Positions 1 to 9,239 of a DNA stretch of 64,000 nucleotides are shown piece after piece. The stretch is from CBDATB01 sp965199745 (lineage in GTDB: Bacteria > Bacteroidota > Bacteroidia > Cytophagales > Flammeovirgaceae): positions 62,001-126,000 of the forward strand of contig CBDATB010000012.1 of the NCBI GenBank assembly GCA_965199745.1, written 5' to 3'. The position numbers were made by a program, and so were the translations under genes. Positions within the stretch are counted from its first letter, which is position 1; each line of letters opens with the position of its first letter. Below the pieces are notes generated by a model. That model was not told the DNA's origin, searched no databases, and worked only from the letters and a program-made list of their open reading frames with translations.

Positions 1-273
1 ACCTGAATTATACATATTTGTTATAGTCTTTTTATTCAACCCTGAGTTAATCGCTATTTCATCAGGAGGAAGGTCAAGAGCTAACATCTCCTTCTTATAC
101 CAATCGGTAGAAATGTCTTCATTCTTAATTTTTGCATAGGCAACATTTTTGAAGAACTCAATAGCGAATTGTAAAAACTCTGCATTAATAAGAGTTACAA
201 TTTCAATTCTGTAGTCGTTACCGGAAATTAGCTTCCGAATGATATTTTTAGTTACTTGGTCAGTTAGTGTCAT
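1..273 (-). CDS. Type II restriction endonuclease, CfrBI-like, N-terminal part
   Basis: An open frame of 91 codons begins with ATG at 273 and runs off the left edge, so the C-terminal part is missing. It overlaps the last 14 bases of the methyltransferase gene upstream, the tight coupling usual for type II restriction-modification pairs. The visible N-terminus is helical and contains a segment reading INSGLNKKTITNMYNSG. My recollection is that this is typical of the CfrBI endonuclease family, which cuts CCWWGG; that is recall, not a search result. No catalytic motif is visible because it would lie beyond the edge. Family assignment is moderately sure; the role as the restriction partner follows mainly from position. 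Confidence 0.6.
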   Translation of the reverse strand, partial: MTLTDQVTKNIIRKLISGNDYRIEIVTLINAEFLQFAIEFFKNVAYAKIKNEDISTDWYKKEMLALDLPPDEIAINSGLNKKTITNMYNSG

Positions 274-1651
274 TTGCTATTTTATTAAATTCTTCAAGTT
301 GTAAAAACTTTGTTTGGGGTTCGTTGAATAGTGATTTTGATTTCTTTGTAGATTTCATATACTCAAAATAATCGTCATTTAGTTCTGTTAAAAAGAACAA
401 TCTATTCAATGATTTTGCAGCTCTTCCAAAAGTACCACTACCACCAAATGGGTCAAATACTAAATCGCCTTCAAAGGAATAGTACTCAATTACACGTTTG
501 CACAATTCGGCTGGAAATACAGCGGTATGATTACGACTATATATAGGATCTATCTTCCATACATTGGTTGATTCAAAACCATCAGCGACTTTGCTCTTAT
601 TGACAATATCTCGTGGATACTGACGTATGTTCCAATCTAATAATTTGGTGGTTTTTTTACGATAAACCATAATCATTTCCGTTACAGTATTCGGTTTATA
701 ACCTAACGGTTTTCGGTGTTGTTGAAATCCGCCAACTCTGTTTTTTACACTTGTTTCTGGTTTGAGCCAAATTATGTCGTCAAGGTATTCCCAACCTGAG
801 TTTACTATATATTTATGCAGGTCAAAGGGTATCGGATATCTTTTGCTTGAATGTTGTCGGCTTATTCGTGGAATAATGATTGGCGAGGTGTTGATTAACA
901 AAAACCGTCCTTCTTTTGTTACTCTATGAACTGCCTTAAATACTTCATCCAAAAATTCTAAATAATCCTTATAACTCGGGTATATAGAATAATCTCTTGC
1001 ATTGTAATATGGTGGTGAAGTAAAAGTCAAGTGAATACTATCTTCGGGTACAGATTTTAAAATTTCTCTGACATCACCGTGAACAATAGTATTTTTAAGG
1101 AAGTCATAAGTTTGGGTGTGGTGCAGTATACTCTGCTTGGTTGAGTTGGCAAAAAAATCTTTTTCAATAATTGATTGAACCGTTTCATTTTTATGGTTTT
1201 TTAGCTCTTTTAGTTCATTCGTGATTTCGTCATTGTTTTTAAAAACTAACAAGGCTCTTATGGCTTGGCAAACAATTTTTGGATCATTATCTTTTAAAAC
1301 TTGAATGAGAAAGCTTTTTGTTTCAATATTTCTCTGTCTTCCAATAGAAGAAATAATCTCACGCTTTATTTCTGTTTTAGGTTCAGTTTTGAATAGTTCG
1401 TAAAGTTGTTCCAATTCACCACTAAGATTCAGCTTTCCAATGTTCTTAATGGCAGACATTCTTAGTTTATGGTTAGTGTCGCCTGCGTATTTAAATAGCC
1501 ATTCCCCCTTAAAACCCTTTGGAATATATCCCAAGTTTTCTAATACGAAGTTCAGTTTTGAACTATCACGTTCAACTTGTGAAATCAAAGAAACAAGGGC
1601 TGTTTCGCCACTTTTTTTAGTCTTTTCTACAAATTGTTTAGTTAACTCCAT
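260..1651 (-). CDS. DNA methyltransferase (N4-cytosine type) with HEAT-repeat N-terminus
   Basis: The modification enzyme of a type II restriction-modification system, protecting the host site by S-adenosylmethionine-dependent base methylation. Residues about 50-160 look like HEAT-type helical repeats and could help DNA or protein contact. The methyltransferase fold follows: catalytic motif IV is TSPPY at 211-215, the SPPY form common in N4-cytosine enzymes, and the AdoMet-binding motif FDPFGGSGT lies at 399-407. Catalytic motif before AdoMet motif is the beta-class order. The stop overlaps the start of the endonuclease frame by 14 bases. The CfrBI methylase is an N4-cytosine enzyme, which fits the partner. 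The exact base methylated is inferred from the motif only. Confidence 0.88.
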   Translation of the reverse strand: MELTKQFVEKTKKSGETALVSLISQVERDSSKLNFVLENLGYIPKGFKGEWLFKYAGDTNHKLRMSAIKNIGKLNLSGELEQLYELFKTEPKTEIKREIISSIGRQRNIETKSFLIQVLKDNDPKIVCQAIRALLVFKNNDEITNELKELKNHKNETVQSIIEKDFFANSTKQSILHHTQTYDFLKNTIVHGDVREILKSVPEDSIHLTFTSPPYYNARDYSIYPSYKDYLEFLDEVFKAVHRVTKEGRFLLINTSPIIIPRISRQHSSKRYPIPFDLHKYIVNSGWEYLDDIIWLKPETSVKNRVGGFQQHRKPLGYKPNTVTEMIMVYRKKTTKLLDWNIRQYPRDIVNKSKVADGFESTNVWKIDPIYSRNHTAVFPAELCKRVIEYYSFEGDLVFDPFGGSGTFGRAAKSLNRLFFLTELNDDYFEYMKSTKKSKSLFNEPQTKFLQLEEFNKIANDTN

Positions 1652-1722
1652 TAGCTAAAGCTTTTTAAGTAGCTCAACTACCGCAGTGTCTGAAATAACC
1701 TTTTCCGCTAAAACTCATTAGT

Positions 1723-2673
1723 TCAATAAATGGAGTAGATGTAGAAGATATAAATAGCTAATAAAATACTTCCGTGTATTTTGCCCAGCTTTTTTCCTGC
1801 CAGCATCAACGGAAACAGTGCAAGAGTAATTGCGAGCATCCATATTATATCATGGTTTTTGATAATCTCGCTCACGCGAATTTCCCGAATAATACTGGTT
1901 ATCCCCAATATTGATAATACATTAAAAATATTAGAACCCATTAGATTGCCCAGTGCCAAATCCGTATCATTTTTCAGTGCTGAAATGATAGAAGTAACTA
2001 ATTCGGGCAGGCTTGTGCCAACAGCCAGTACGAAAATACCCGTAATTCTTTCGCTCACCCCTAAAGAGTGAAAAATATCTTTCACAGCAATTAAGAACCA
2101 TTCTGAGCCAGAATATAAACCAAAGCACCCTAATATTACTGAGCCAATATCTGTGAACAAGCTATTTTTTGAGGCTGAATTGTCAGCTAATTTTCCCATA
2201 TTTTTTTTCTCATCTTGGGCTTTATGTTTTTTACTTCTTTTAGCAAGAAAAGTAATATAAGTAATGAGTACAATTACAAAAACAACACCTTCATGCGTTT
2301 TTAGCCAGCCCTCTAGTATTAGAATATACATTAAAAAAGAGCTACCCATAGCCATGGGCCAGTCTATTTTCAGGATTTCGGAGCTAACGTTTACATTGGA
2401 GAAAATGGCGGTTAGACCAAGTACTAAAGCGATATTACAGATATTAGATCCAATAATACTTCCCATAGTCATGTCGTGATGCCCTGCCAAAACAGACTGA
2501 ATGCTAACAAAAAGTTCGGGGCAAGATGTCCCAAAGGCAACAACTGTTAAGCCAATGATTAGCGGCTTTATGTGCAGTCTGGTAGCTATGTTCTTGGCTC
2601 CCTTCACCAAGAGTGTTCCTCCCGTAATTAATATAGAGAATCCTATAGTCAGTACTACGACATCCAATAGCAT
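1723..2673 (-). CDS. CaCA-family calcium/sodium antiporter (YrbG-like)
   Basis: A 316-residue inner-membrane cation exchanger of the Ca2+:cation antiporter family. The two internal alpha-repeats that form the ion path are clear: GTSCPELFVS followed by GSNICNIALVLG in the N-terminal half, and GTSLPELVTS followed by GNLMGSNIFNVLSILG in the C-terminal half. About ten hydrophobic segments are visible, with a charged cytoplasmic loop near residues 145-170 (KRSKKHKAQDEKKN). Length is normal for bacterial members. It is followed after a short gap by folB on the same strand. The ion exchanged (Ca2+ for Na+ or H+) cannot be told from the motifs. Confidence 0.93.
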   Translation of the reverse strand: MLLDVVVLTIGFSILITGGTLLVKGAKNIATRLHIKPLIIGLTVVAFGTSCPELFVSIQSVLAGHHDMTMGSIIGSNICNIALVLGLTAIFSNVNVSSEILKIDWPMAMGSSFLMYILILEGWLKTHEGVVFVIVLITYITFLAKRSKKHKAQDEKKNMGKLADNSASKNSLFTDIGSVILGCFGLYSGSEWFLIAVKDIFHSLGVSERITGIFVLAVGTSLPELVTSIISALKNDTDLALGNLMGSNIFNVLSILGITSIIREIRVSEIIKNHDIIWMLAITLALFPLMLAGKKLGKIHGSILLAIYIFYIYSIY

Positions 2674-2705
2674 AATAGAAAAGTAGGTTTAATTTGCAAT
2701 TAAAG

Positions 2706-3077
2706 CTAAAGGTTATCTCTTTCTAAGAAAAGCTCTACCGAAGCCGAGTGACAAACTCCCCCCACAGGAGGATTAAATTTTCTTACGATTATCTCGATGG
2801 CTTTTACTTGCTCGAAATTGACAAAAATTTTCTTTGCCACCCGATTAGCAATATGTTCCAACAGTTTTGAGGGAATACTCATTTCTTCTTTTACTGCTTG
2901 GTAAATTTTTTCATAATTGACTGTAGTAGAAAGTTCATCTTTTCTCCCTGCCGTGTTATCTGCATAATTCACAGCTACGTCTACACTGTACTTATTACCC
3001 ATTTGCCGCTCTGATTTATAAAAACCATGATATGCAAAAAACTCCAGCCCTTCAAGAGATATTTTTAACATAACCAA
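2706..3077 (-). CDS. folB: Dihydroneopterin aldolase
   Basis: Folate biosynthesis: converts 7,8-dihydroneopterin to 6-hydroxymethyl-7,8-dihydropterin and glycolaldehyde. The 123-residue length is usual. Family features are the N-terminal LEGLEFFAYHGFYKSERQMG block, VNYEKIYQAV in the middle, LLEHIANRVA, and a C-terminal RKFNPPVGG in place of the common KPNPP. The start could be the ATG at 3077 or the second ATG two codons in (MLKISLEG), which fits family N-termini slightly better. The upstream agcS frame ends 5 bases before on the same strand, so the two may be cotranscribed. Confidence 0.93.
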   Translation of the reverse strand: MVMLKISLEGLEFFAYHGFYKSERQMGNKYSVDVAVNYADNTAGRKDELSTTVNYEKIYQAVKEEMSIPSKLLEHIANRVAKKIFVNFEQVKAIEIIVRKFNPPVGGVCHSASVELFLERDNL

Positions 3078-3082
3078 TGCCT

Positions 3083-4793
3083 TCAGTTGCGGTATTTTTC
3101 ATCCAGAAATTCTTGCCCAAATTGTTCCCAATAGTCTTTAACACTTGACTTCATATCCTTGCTTAACAAAATAATACCGACTAAGTTGGGAAGGGTCATA
3201 GCGGCAATAGCAATGCCCGAAAATGTCCAAATAATGGTGGTATCGGTGAACGCACCCACAAAAAAACCAGTAACATACGTTATGCGGTAGTATGTGATGG
3301 ATTTTGTACCCAAAAGAAAAGTCATGGCTCTATCGCCATAATAAGACCACGATATAGCTGTGGAAAAAGCAAATAGCAGCAAACCGATAGAAACGATATA
3401 TTGCGCATAATCGCCGAATAAACTTCGTTTAAATGCTTCCATAGTGAGCGGAGCACTGTGAATAAGGGATTTTCCCTTAAAAATAATATCTTTGTCTTGA
3501 GGTTTACCATTTTTTATATTCAGCATACCGTTAAAAAGGTTTTTAGCTTTTTTAATGGTAATTTCTTCTGCGATAGAATGTGCATTAATTATCGATAAAT
3601 TATTTATAATCTTACCATTCTCCACCTGGAGCTTGCCTGTGAATAGCGGCAAGGTGTTTAGTCCGTTGATATGCTGGTATAGCTTGTGTTTGTCGCCTTG
3701 ATCTTGTTCGTTGTATTTGGCAGATAATATTTCCATATCTGCTATTTGGAATTGATTATTGATTTTTTCATTCCACACGCCCGAGGAAAGTAATGCCAAG
3801 CCGGTAATCATACAAATAACAACAGTATCAATAAAGGGTTCTAAAATAGCAACCATTCCTTCAGAAACCGGTTCGTGTGCTTTTGCGGCAGCATGTGCTA
3901 TGGGTGCTGAACCCTGACCTGCTTCGTTAGAAAACAAACCTCTGCCTACTCCTTTGGTAAAAGCATGAGCAATAGTAGCCCCTAAGAATCCGCCAGTTGC
4001 CGCCGACCCTGTAAAAATATTGCTGAAAATGGCAGCAACAGCAGGTATGATATTTTCGTAATTAGAAAAGATAACTGCAAAAGCACCAATAAAATAAATA
4101 ACCGCCATAGCAGGCACTAAGCGTTCCGTTACTTCGGCAATACGCTTAATACCGCCAACAATAACAGCTGCTAGTATAATAGCTAATACGCCACCGATAA
4201 TAGCTTCAGGGCGAATGAAAAAGCCACCTACCGATATACCGGGAAGGTTAAAGGTTTTTGTCAGTGCAGCACCAATACTATTGGTTTGTGGCAGATTGCC
4301 CGTACCAAAAGAACAAATAACCGTAGCAATAGCAAATAGAATAGCTAACCAACGGGCCTTGAGTTTGTTTTTCATAAAATACATCGGCCCTCCGGCAATA
4401 GTGCCATCTTCGGCTTTTTCACGATATTTGTGTGAAAGTGTTACCTCTACAAACTTAGTGGTCATTCCTACCGATGCTGTCGCCAGCATCCAGAACAAAG
4501 CAGCCGGTCCGCCTATATGTACGGCTAAAGCAACACCTGCAATATTTCCTGGTACCAACCGTACCAGAAAGAGCCGTAGTAAGTGCCTGAAAATGAGTAG
4601 TATCCCCTTCGTCTCCTTTTTTATCGAATTTGCCCCGCACAACGCGGAAGGCGTGCTTGAAGTAGCGTATTTGTGGAAAGCCTAAATAAATAGTAAAAAA
4701 TAAGCCAGTCCCTAGTAAAACATACGGAAACCAACCTGCACTTGAGCCGACGGTGTTGTCTACCATCTGTAGTATTTCGTTGAACTCCTGCAT
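3083..4793 (-). pseudogene. Sodium:alanine/glycine symporter (AgcS/AlsT), frameshifted
   Basis: Membrane symporter importing small amino acids with Na+. The reading frame breaks in a highly conserved signature: the upstream piece (4793 to about 4551) ends with LTTALSGTVG, and the downstream frame continues with GNIAGVALAVHIGG. Removing the A that corresponds to plus-strand position 4550 restores the canonical GTVGTGNIAG sequence, so one inserted base explains it. The restored protein is about 569 residues and carries an extra hydrophilic loop of roughly 110 residues (from about NEKINNQF to PLTMEAFKRS), which I recall from other Bacteroidota members. Everything else looks intact, so this is either a very recent inactivation or a sequence error. 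Gene symbol left blank because substrate is uncertain. Confidence 0.85.
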
Positions 4794-4970
4794 GTAATAG
4801 GCTTTCTAGTGTAAACCAAAAAATAAGAATAGATACAATGATAGAAAAATCCGATGAAAATGTGGTACAATTTTTTACTTTATCGTTTTTTTTTACGAGT
4901 GATTTTTGATAGAAACAAATAAATAATGGTTATTTGTCAAATATTAGTAATACGTATGAGGGTATAAAAT

Positions 4971-6117
4971 ATGAAATTTTTTTACCGCAATTTACAAATA
5001 GGTATACTGGGAGGAGGACAATTGGGCAGGATGCTCATTCAGTCAAGTATTGACTGGAATCTCTCTTTGCACGTGTTAGACTCCGACCCAAATGCTCCCT
5101 GTAAATTCCTCACACCACATTTCAAAACAGGTGCTTTGAATGATATGCAAACTGTACTTGATTTTGGAAAAAATCTTGACTTGCTCACTATTGAAATAGA
5201 AAAAGTAAGTACCGATGCTTTAGCTATTTTAGTACAACAAGGAATAAAGGTATTTCCTCAGCCTGACATCATTCGCACTATACAAAATAAAAGAACACAG
5301 AAGGCATTTTATCAGTCTCATTATATTCCTACCGCCCATTTTGTGTTTACTGACGATAGGGCAAGTTGTGCAATACACAAACACTTGCTGCCCTGCGTTT
5401 GGAAAAGTGCTTATGATGGATACGATGGAAAAGGTGTTATTAAGATACATCATGCAAAAGATTTCGAGAAAATTCCAAATACTCTAGGCTTTTTAGAAGA
5501 AATGGTAGCCATCAAAAAAGAAATTTCTGTAATTGTTGCCAGAAATAGCTCAGGGCAGGTAAATGTTTTTCCACCGGTAGAATTAGTATATCATCCTGAA
5601 CAAAATTTGGTTGATTACCTTATCTCCCCCGCAGATATTAATCAAACACAAGAGGCAGAAGCCAAAAATCTAGCTTTAAAAGTGAGCGAAAGCTTCGGTA
5701 TTGTAGGTTTACTGGCAGTAGAGATGTTTATTGATAAAAAAGATAATTTACTGGTCAACGAAGTAGCACCACGTCCACACAACAGCGGACACCACACTGT
5801 AGAAGGCAACTATACTTCGCAGTACGTACAACATTTGCGTGCCATCCTGGATTTGCCTCTGGGCAACACAGCCATCAAAAAACCTAGTGCCATGATTAAT
5901 TTGTTGGGAGCAGAAGGCTTTGAGGGTTTGGCTTTGTACGAGGGTATTGAAAACAGTTTTAGAACTTCCCGGCGTATATGCACATCTTTACGGCAAAAAA
6001 CAAACCAAGCCTCATAGAAAAATGGGACACTTGACAATACTTGGCAGTAATAAAAAAGAATTATTAGAAAAAGTGGCTTTTGTGAAAAATTGCCTAAAAG
6101 TAGTTAGCGATAATTAA
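4971..6117 (+). pseudogene. purK: 5-(carboxyamino)imidazole ribonucleotide synthase, C-terminus frameshifted
   Basis: De novo purine biosynthesis: ATP-dependent carboxylation of AIR to N5-CAIR. The N-terminus shows IGILGGGQLGRML, the ATP-grasp region WKSAYDGYDGKGV, and the late block NEVAPRPHNSGHHT. The main frame derails after ALYEGIEN and stops at 6017. The next frame (to 6117) supplies the expected PurK ending, VLELPGVYAHLYGKKQTK then HRKMGHLTILG. Deleting one A from the run at 5950-5953 joins the two perfectly. With the repair the protein is about 381 residues, normal for the family. No purE is adjacent. Because purK is usually needed for purine synthesis, a sequencing error in the A run is a serious alternative to real inactivation. 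Confidence 0.88.
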
Positions 6118-6122
6118 ATAAT

Positions 6123-6929
6123 ATGGTCGTATTTCCAAATGCTAAAATCAATATCGGCTTGCAAGTCACCGCTAAACGTTCTGATGGTTATCACAATATC
6201 TCTTCTATTTTTTATCCTATTAGCTGGGCAGACATATTGGAAATTATTCCTGCGCATACATTTCATTTTACTTGTAGCGGCCTTGACATTCCGGGAAAAA
6301 CCAGTGAAAATATTTGTGTAAAAGCCTTTCAACTAATAAAAGCAAAATACAATATTCCCAACGTACACCTGCATTTGCACAAAATTATCCCCATCGGTGC
6401 GGGCTTAGGCGGTGGCTCTGCCGATGGTGCTTTTACTATTAAGCTGCTCAATACTTATTATGCGCTTGGTATGTCTGTGCAAATAATGGAAAAGTTCGCT
6501 AATCAATTAGGTAGTGACTGCCCTTTCTTTATAAGAAACAAAGTGCAGTATGTTACTGGGACAGGGTCAATATTCAAAGAAGTTAGTCCTAATTTAGCCA
6601 ATAGATATATCACCCTGATTTATCCCAATATACACGTATCTACTGCTACAGTATACAGCCAGATAAGCCCCCAAAAACCCGAATATGAACTGGAGCAATC
6701 TGTTCGACATCCTGTTAGGAAATGGAGAAAAATAATCAAAAATGATTTTCAGCAAGGCGTATCAGCGCAATATCTTATCATTGGTGAGTTAATAGAAAAT
6801 TTATATAAAAAAGGGGCTTTGTTTGCAAGTATGACTGGATCGGGTTCAACAGTATATGGTATTTTTGAGCAAGAAACCACTATAAAAGTGCCTGAATATT
6901 TTACCGTTTGGCAAGAAAAGCTCAAGTAG
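6123..6929 (+). CDS. ispE: 4-diphosphocytidyl-2-C-methyl-D-erythritol kinase
   Basis: Phosphorylates CDP-methylerythritol in the non-mevalonate (MEP) isoprenoid pathway. A GHMP kinase: substrate motif FPNAKINIGLQV at the N-terminus, the glycine-rich ATP loop PIGAGLGGGSADGAF near residues 90-105, GSDCPFF after it, and the C-terminal MTGSGSTVYGIF motif. Length 268 is normal for Bacteroidota. It starts 6 bases after the restored end of purK. The next gene, on the opposite strand, resembles isoprenoid synthases, so the neighbourhood may be themed on isoprenoids. Confidence 0.95.
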   Translation: MVVFPNAKINIGLQVTAKRSDGYHNISSIFYPISWADILEIIPAHTFHFTCSGLDIPGKTSENICVKAFQLIKAKYNIPNVHLHLHKIIPIGAGLGGGSADGAFTIKLLNTYYALGMSVQIMEKFANQLGSDCPFFIRNKVQYVTGTGSIFKEVSPNLANRYITLIYPNIHVSTATVYSQISPQKPEYELEQSVRHPVRKWRKIIKNDFQQGVSAQYLIIGELIENLYKKGALFASMTGSGSTVYGIFEQETTIKVPEYFTVWQEKLK

Positions 6930-7946
6930 CTATGGTAATTTGAACGAATACATTAGGGCATAGTATAAACTTTTGAGTAAATTGGCGGGTCTTTCCATAT
7001 CACAAATTAGTGATGCCCGCTTAAAGTGATGTGGATTAAACTCACCGCACACCGCAGGTAGGTTTCCTAGCTGATCGAGGCAAACGAAAGTTCTACTCAT
7101 TAGTAATAACGCCAAATAGGCAAACTTCTCGACCTGCCTGTTTTTATAAGGAAGTTGATAGAACAGCCTTAAGGTCCGCTGGAAATGTTGTCGGTAGTCG
7201 GCAGATAAATATCTGACGTCAGTACTAGGATAGGCCAAAGAACAAACTTGGTTTCTGCTATCTTCGTAAATATCGAAAATATCGTCCATGAACTGTATTA
7301 AAGTCCCCAACTGATAAATGGCTTTTTCTTCGCCCTTCCGCATAGGATGGGCGAGTGTTTTTCTCAACAATAAGGCAGTATATCCTCCCTTGTCGTAAGC
7401 TGCTTTTTTAATTGCTGTTTTACTACTTTGGTTGACGGTTAAGTTTTTTCCCTGTTTTTGTGCTTGTAGTAACTTTTCAAAAGTTTGGCTAACGTCTCCC
7501 GTGTGTGCATAGAAATGTTCTGCAAGTTTTATATACATTTTTTCATGAGGATTGGCATGTAATAAATCACTGTATTGGTGAGTGAGTATCCTAACTCGCT
7601 TTTCCGAGCTAATATTTCTGTCAAAGAAGTCATCATAAAAGGGTGCCATTGCACCTAAATACAGTGCTGCTTTTTGTTCTTTTTCATTGGGCTTTCTGCC
7701 ATCGAGTACGCACAAAAGCTCGGCAAATAAAGTACTAAAAAACATATACTGCTTGAGTTTTTGAATATCTACCTTTGTTAATATTTGATGGGAGTCAAAA
7801 ACATTAATATCTTGCAATATCGTAGCAATGTGCCTGCGTATTTTAAAAAGCCAAGAGATAAGATATTGTACACCATAAATAATTTTAATGATATTCCTCA
7901 AAAGGGTTATCAGAGCATAAACATTTGTATAGATAAAATTCTTCAT
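6930..7946 (-). CDS. Class I isoprenoid synthase-like protein with two DDxxD motifs
   Basis: An all-helical protein of about 338 residues. Two aspartate-rich motifs are plain: DDFFD at about residues 105-109 and DDIFD (in FMDDIFDIYEDSRN) at 221-225, counted from the start used here. Class I prenyl synthases use two DDxxD motifs on facing helices to hold Mg2+ and the diphosphate, with spacing of about this size. The rest does not read as a standard FPP/GGPP or squalene synthase, so the substrate is unknown. A longer frame begins at 7991 but overlaps the divergent methylase gene; the ATG at 7946 (MKNFIYTN) avoids this. The stop lies directly against the stop of ispE. Confidence 0.6.
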   Translation of the reverse strand: MKNFIYTNVYALITLLRNIIKIIYGVQYLISWLFKIRRHIATILQDINVFDSHQILTKVDIQKLKQYMFFSTLFAELLCVLDGRKPNEKEQKAALYLGAMAPFYDDFFDRNISSEKRVRILTHQYSDLLHANPHEKMYIKLAEHFYAHTGDVSQTFEKLLQAQKQGKNLTVNQSSKTAIKKAAYDKGGYTALLLRKTLAHPMRKGEEKAIYQLGTLIQFMDDIFDIYEDSRNQVCSLAYPSTDVRYLSADYRQHFQRTLRLFYQLPYKNRQVEKFAYLALLLMSRTFVCLDQLGNLPAVCGEFNPHHFKRASLICDMERPANLLKSLYYALMYSFKLP

Positions 7947-7965
7947 AAGAAGAGAAAACACAAAG

Positions 7966-8721
7966 ATGGAAAAAAAATGGATTAAACTCATTCGTCGGCT
8001 GCAATTGAAAAAATACAGAAAAGAAACAGGACTTTTTACGGTAGAAGGAGCAAAAACAGTGCGTGAATTATTGCAGGCTGATTTTAAAATACAGGCTTTA
8101 TTTTATACCGATTTGTTTGAAAAGGATTACCCCCAGCTGATTGGTTCAAAGAGTTTTTTTACCTGTCGAGTCAAAACCCATGAATTAACAAAAGCAGGTG
8201 TTTTTAAAACAAACCAGGCAGCCATTGCTGTTGCAGCAATAAAAAAAGAGAAATCATTACGGGTAGCCAACGAAATTGTATTGGTGTTAGATCAGATAAG
8301 AGACCCCAGCAATTTAGGTGCTATTTTACGCGTTGCCGACTGGTATGGAATAAAAAAAGTCGTCTGCTCAGAAACTTCAGCGGATTTATACAACCCTAAA
8401 GTATTGACTGCTTCTATGGGTTCTTTTTGCCGCACTAGAGTCTACTACGCTGATATTGCAGCTTTTCTAAAATCAAAGCAAGGAAATATCTCTATCTTTG
8501 GTACTTTTATACAAGGAAAAAATATTCACAAATGTTTATTTCCCAAGCAGGCAATTATTGTATTCGGCAACGAGTCGAGAGGAATTAGCAAGGAATTATT
8601 ACAGTACATCGACCAAAAAATCAGTATTCCAAAATACGGCGGGGCAGAGTCTTTAAATGTTGCTGTGGCTTTTGGAGTGATTTGTGATAATGTGAAGAGA
8701 GGAATAAATAATGTTAAATAA
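7966..8721 (+). CDS. SpoU/TrmH-family RNA 2'-O-methyltransferase
   Basis: Methylates a ribose in rRNA or tRNA using AdoMet. The SPOUT trefoil-knot motifs are present: VLDQIRDPSNLGAILRVADW near the middle (motif 1, with the N and R), IIVFGNESRGIS (motif 2), and SIPKYGGAESLNVAVAFGV (motif 3). The N-terminal 90 residues form the small substrate-binding domain (KYRKETGLFTVEGAKTVREL). Length of 251 residues is normal. It reads divergently from the isoprenoid-synthase-like gene with about 19 bases between starts, and its end overlaps the next small gene by 11 bases. Which RNA is modified cannot be told. Confidence 0.92.
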   Translation: MEKKWIKLIRRLQLKKYRKETGLFTVEGAKTVRELLQADFKIQALFYTDLFEKDYPQLIGSKSFFTCRVKTHELTKAGVFKTNQAAIAVAAIKKEKSLRVANEIVLVLDQIRDPSNLGAILRVADWYGIKKVVCSETSADLYNPKVLTASMGSFCRTRVYYADIAAFLKSKQGNISIFGTFIQGKNIHKCLFPKQAIIVFGNESRGISKELLQYIDQKISIPKYGGAESLNVAVAFGVICDNVKRGINNVK

Positions 8722-9079
8722 AATGAACGATTTGCAAAAAATAACTCTAGCAAAAGATTGGTCAATATTGCTAAGCAAACTCGAAGAAGGGTTTGGGAAA
8801 AAGCTAAATATGAATGCTATTCTTTTTTTGATTGGCGTGCAAGAGCTGGGTAAGGGGTCAGGGCGTTTTAGTAAAGAACAAAAGCAAGATTTAATGCACA
8901 TTGCTATTTGTAAAATTCTCAGTCATTCGGGCTATTATCGCTTGGAAGGTATCGATGAAGATGGGTGGCCACACTGGATTTTACGAAAAAAACTCCCTTT
9001 TTTAGATATACTTGCTCAGGAAGATTTTCTAAAGATACATGTGATTAGGTATTTTCGCAATGAGTTACGATTTATTTAA
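8711..9079 (+). CDS. Conserved hypothetical protein of Bacteroidota
   Basis: A 122-residue soluble protein that I know only as a conserved hypothetical in this phylum; no function is known to me. Recognisable blocks are FLIGVQELGKGSGRFSKEQK, LMHIAICKILSHSGYY and EDGWPHWILRKKLP. No signal peptide or membrane segment. It overlaps the SpoU methylase gene by 11 bases and was probably co-transcribed with it. The start may be ATG 8711 or the ATG at codon 5 (MNDLQKIT). Confidence 0.8.
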   Translation: MLNKMNDLQKITLAKDWSILLSKLEEGFGKKLNMNAILFLIGVQELGKGSGRFSKEQKQDLMHIAICKILSHSGYYRLEGIDEDGWPHWILRKKLPFLDILAQEDFLKIHVIRYFRNELRFI

Positions 9080-9239
9080 AAGCATATTTGGAGCATAAAT
9101 TCGTTATTCATTGGTTGCGGCATGCTTAGCCATCTTTAAGCCAGCGGAAGGTTTTTGTATCCTAAAACAGCCAAGTCAAGTTTTGTAATATTTGATTGAA
9201 TTAAATAATTACAAAACACTATATACAGTTAAATATGTT
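9080..9239. other. Convergent intergenic region with a hairpin
   Basis: Space between two convergent genes. It has no reading frame of note. The only structure is an inverted repeat TTTTGTAAT ... ATTACAAAA at 9181-9216 with an A/T-rich loop, which could act as a weak two-way terminator; no run of T follows directly on either strand. Confidence 0.4.
9181..9216. terminator. Possible bidirectional terminator hairpin
   Basis: Nine-base perfect arms, TTTTGTAAT (9181-9189) and ATTACAAAA (9208-9216), around an 18-base loop that can pair further. It sits between the ends of the small hypothetical gene and rfbC. It is weak in G/C and lacks a clear T tract, so termination is only suggested. Confidence 0.35.

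Noticed and set aside
1652..1722. Minus-strand coding-like scrap ending ...VVELLKKL before a stop, just upstream of the methylase gene
   Set aside because: Only about 18 codons without a start; too short to assign, and could be chance in A/T-rich DNA.
9080..9239. Possible RNA gene between the small hypothetical gene and rfbC
   Set aside because: Only one A/T-rich hairpin; no tRNA or known small-RNA pattern.
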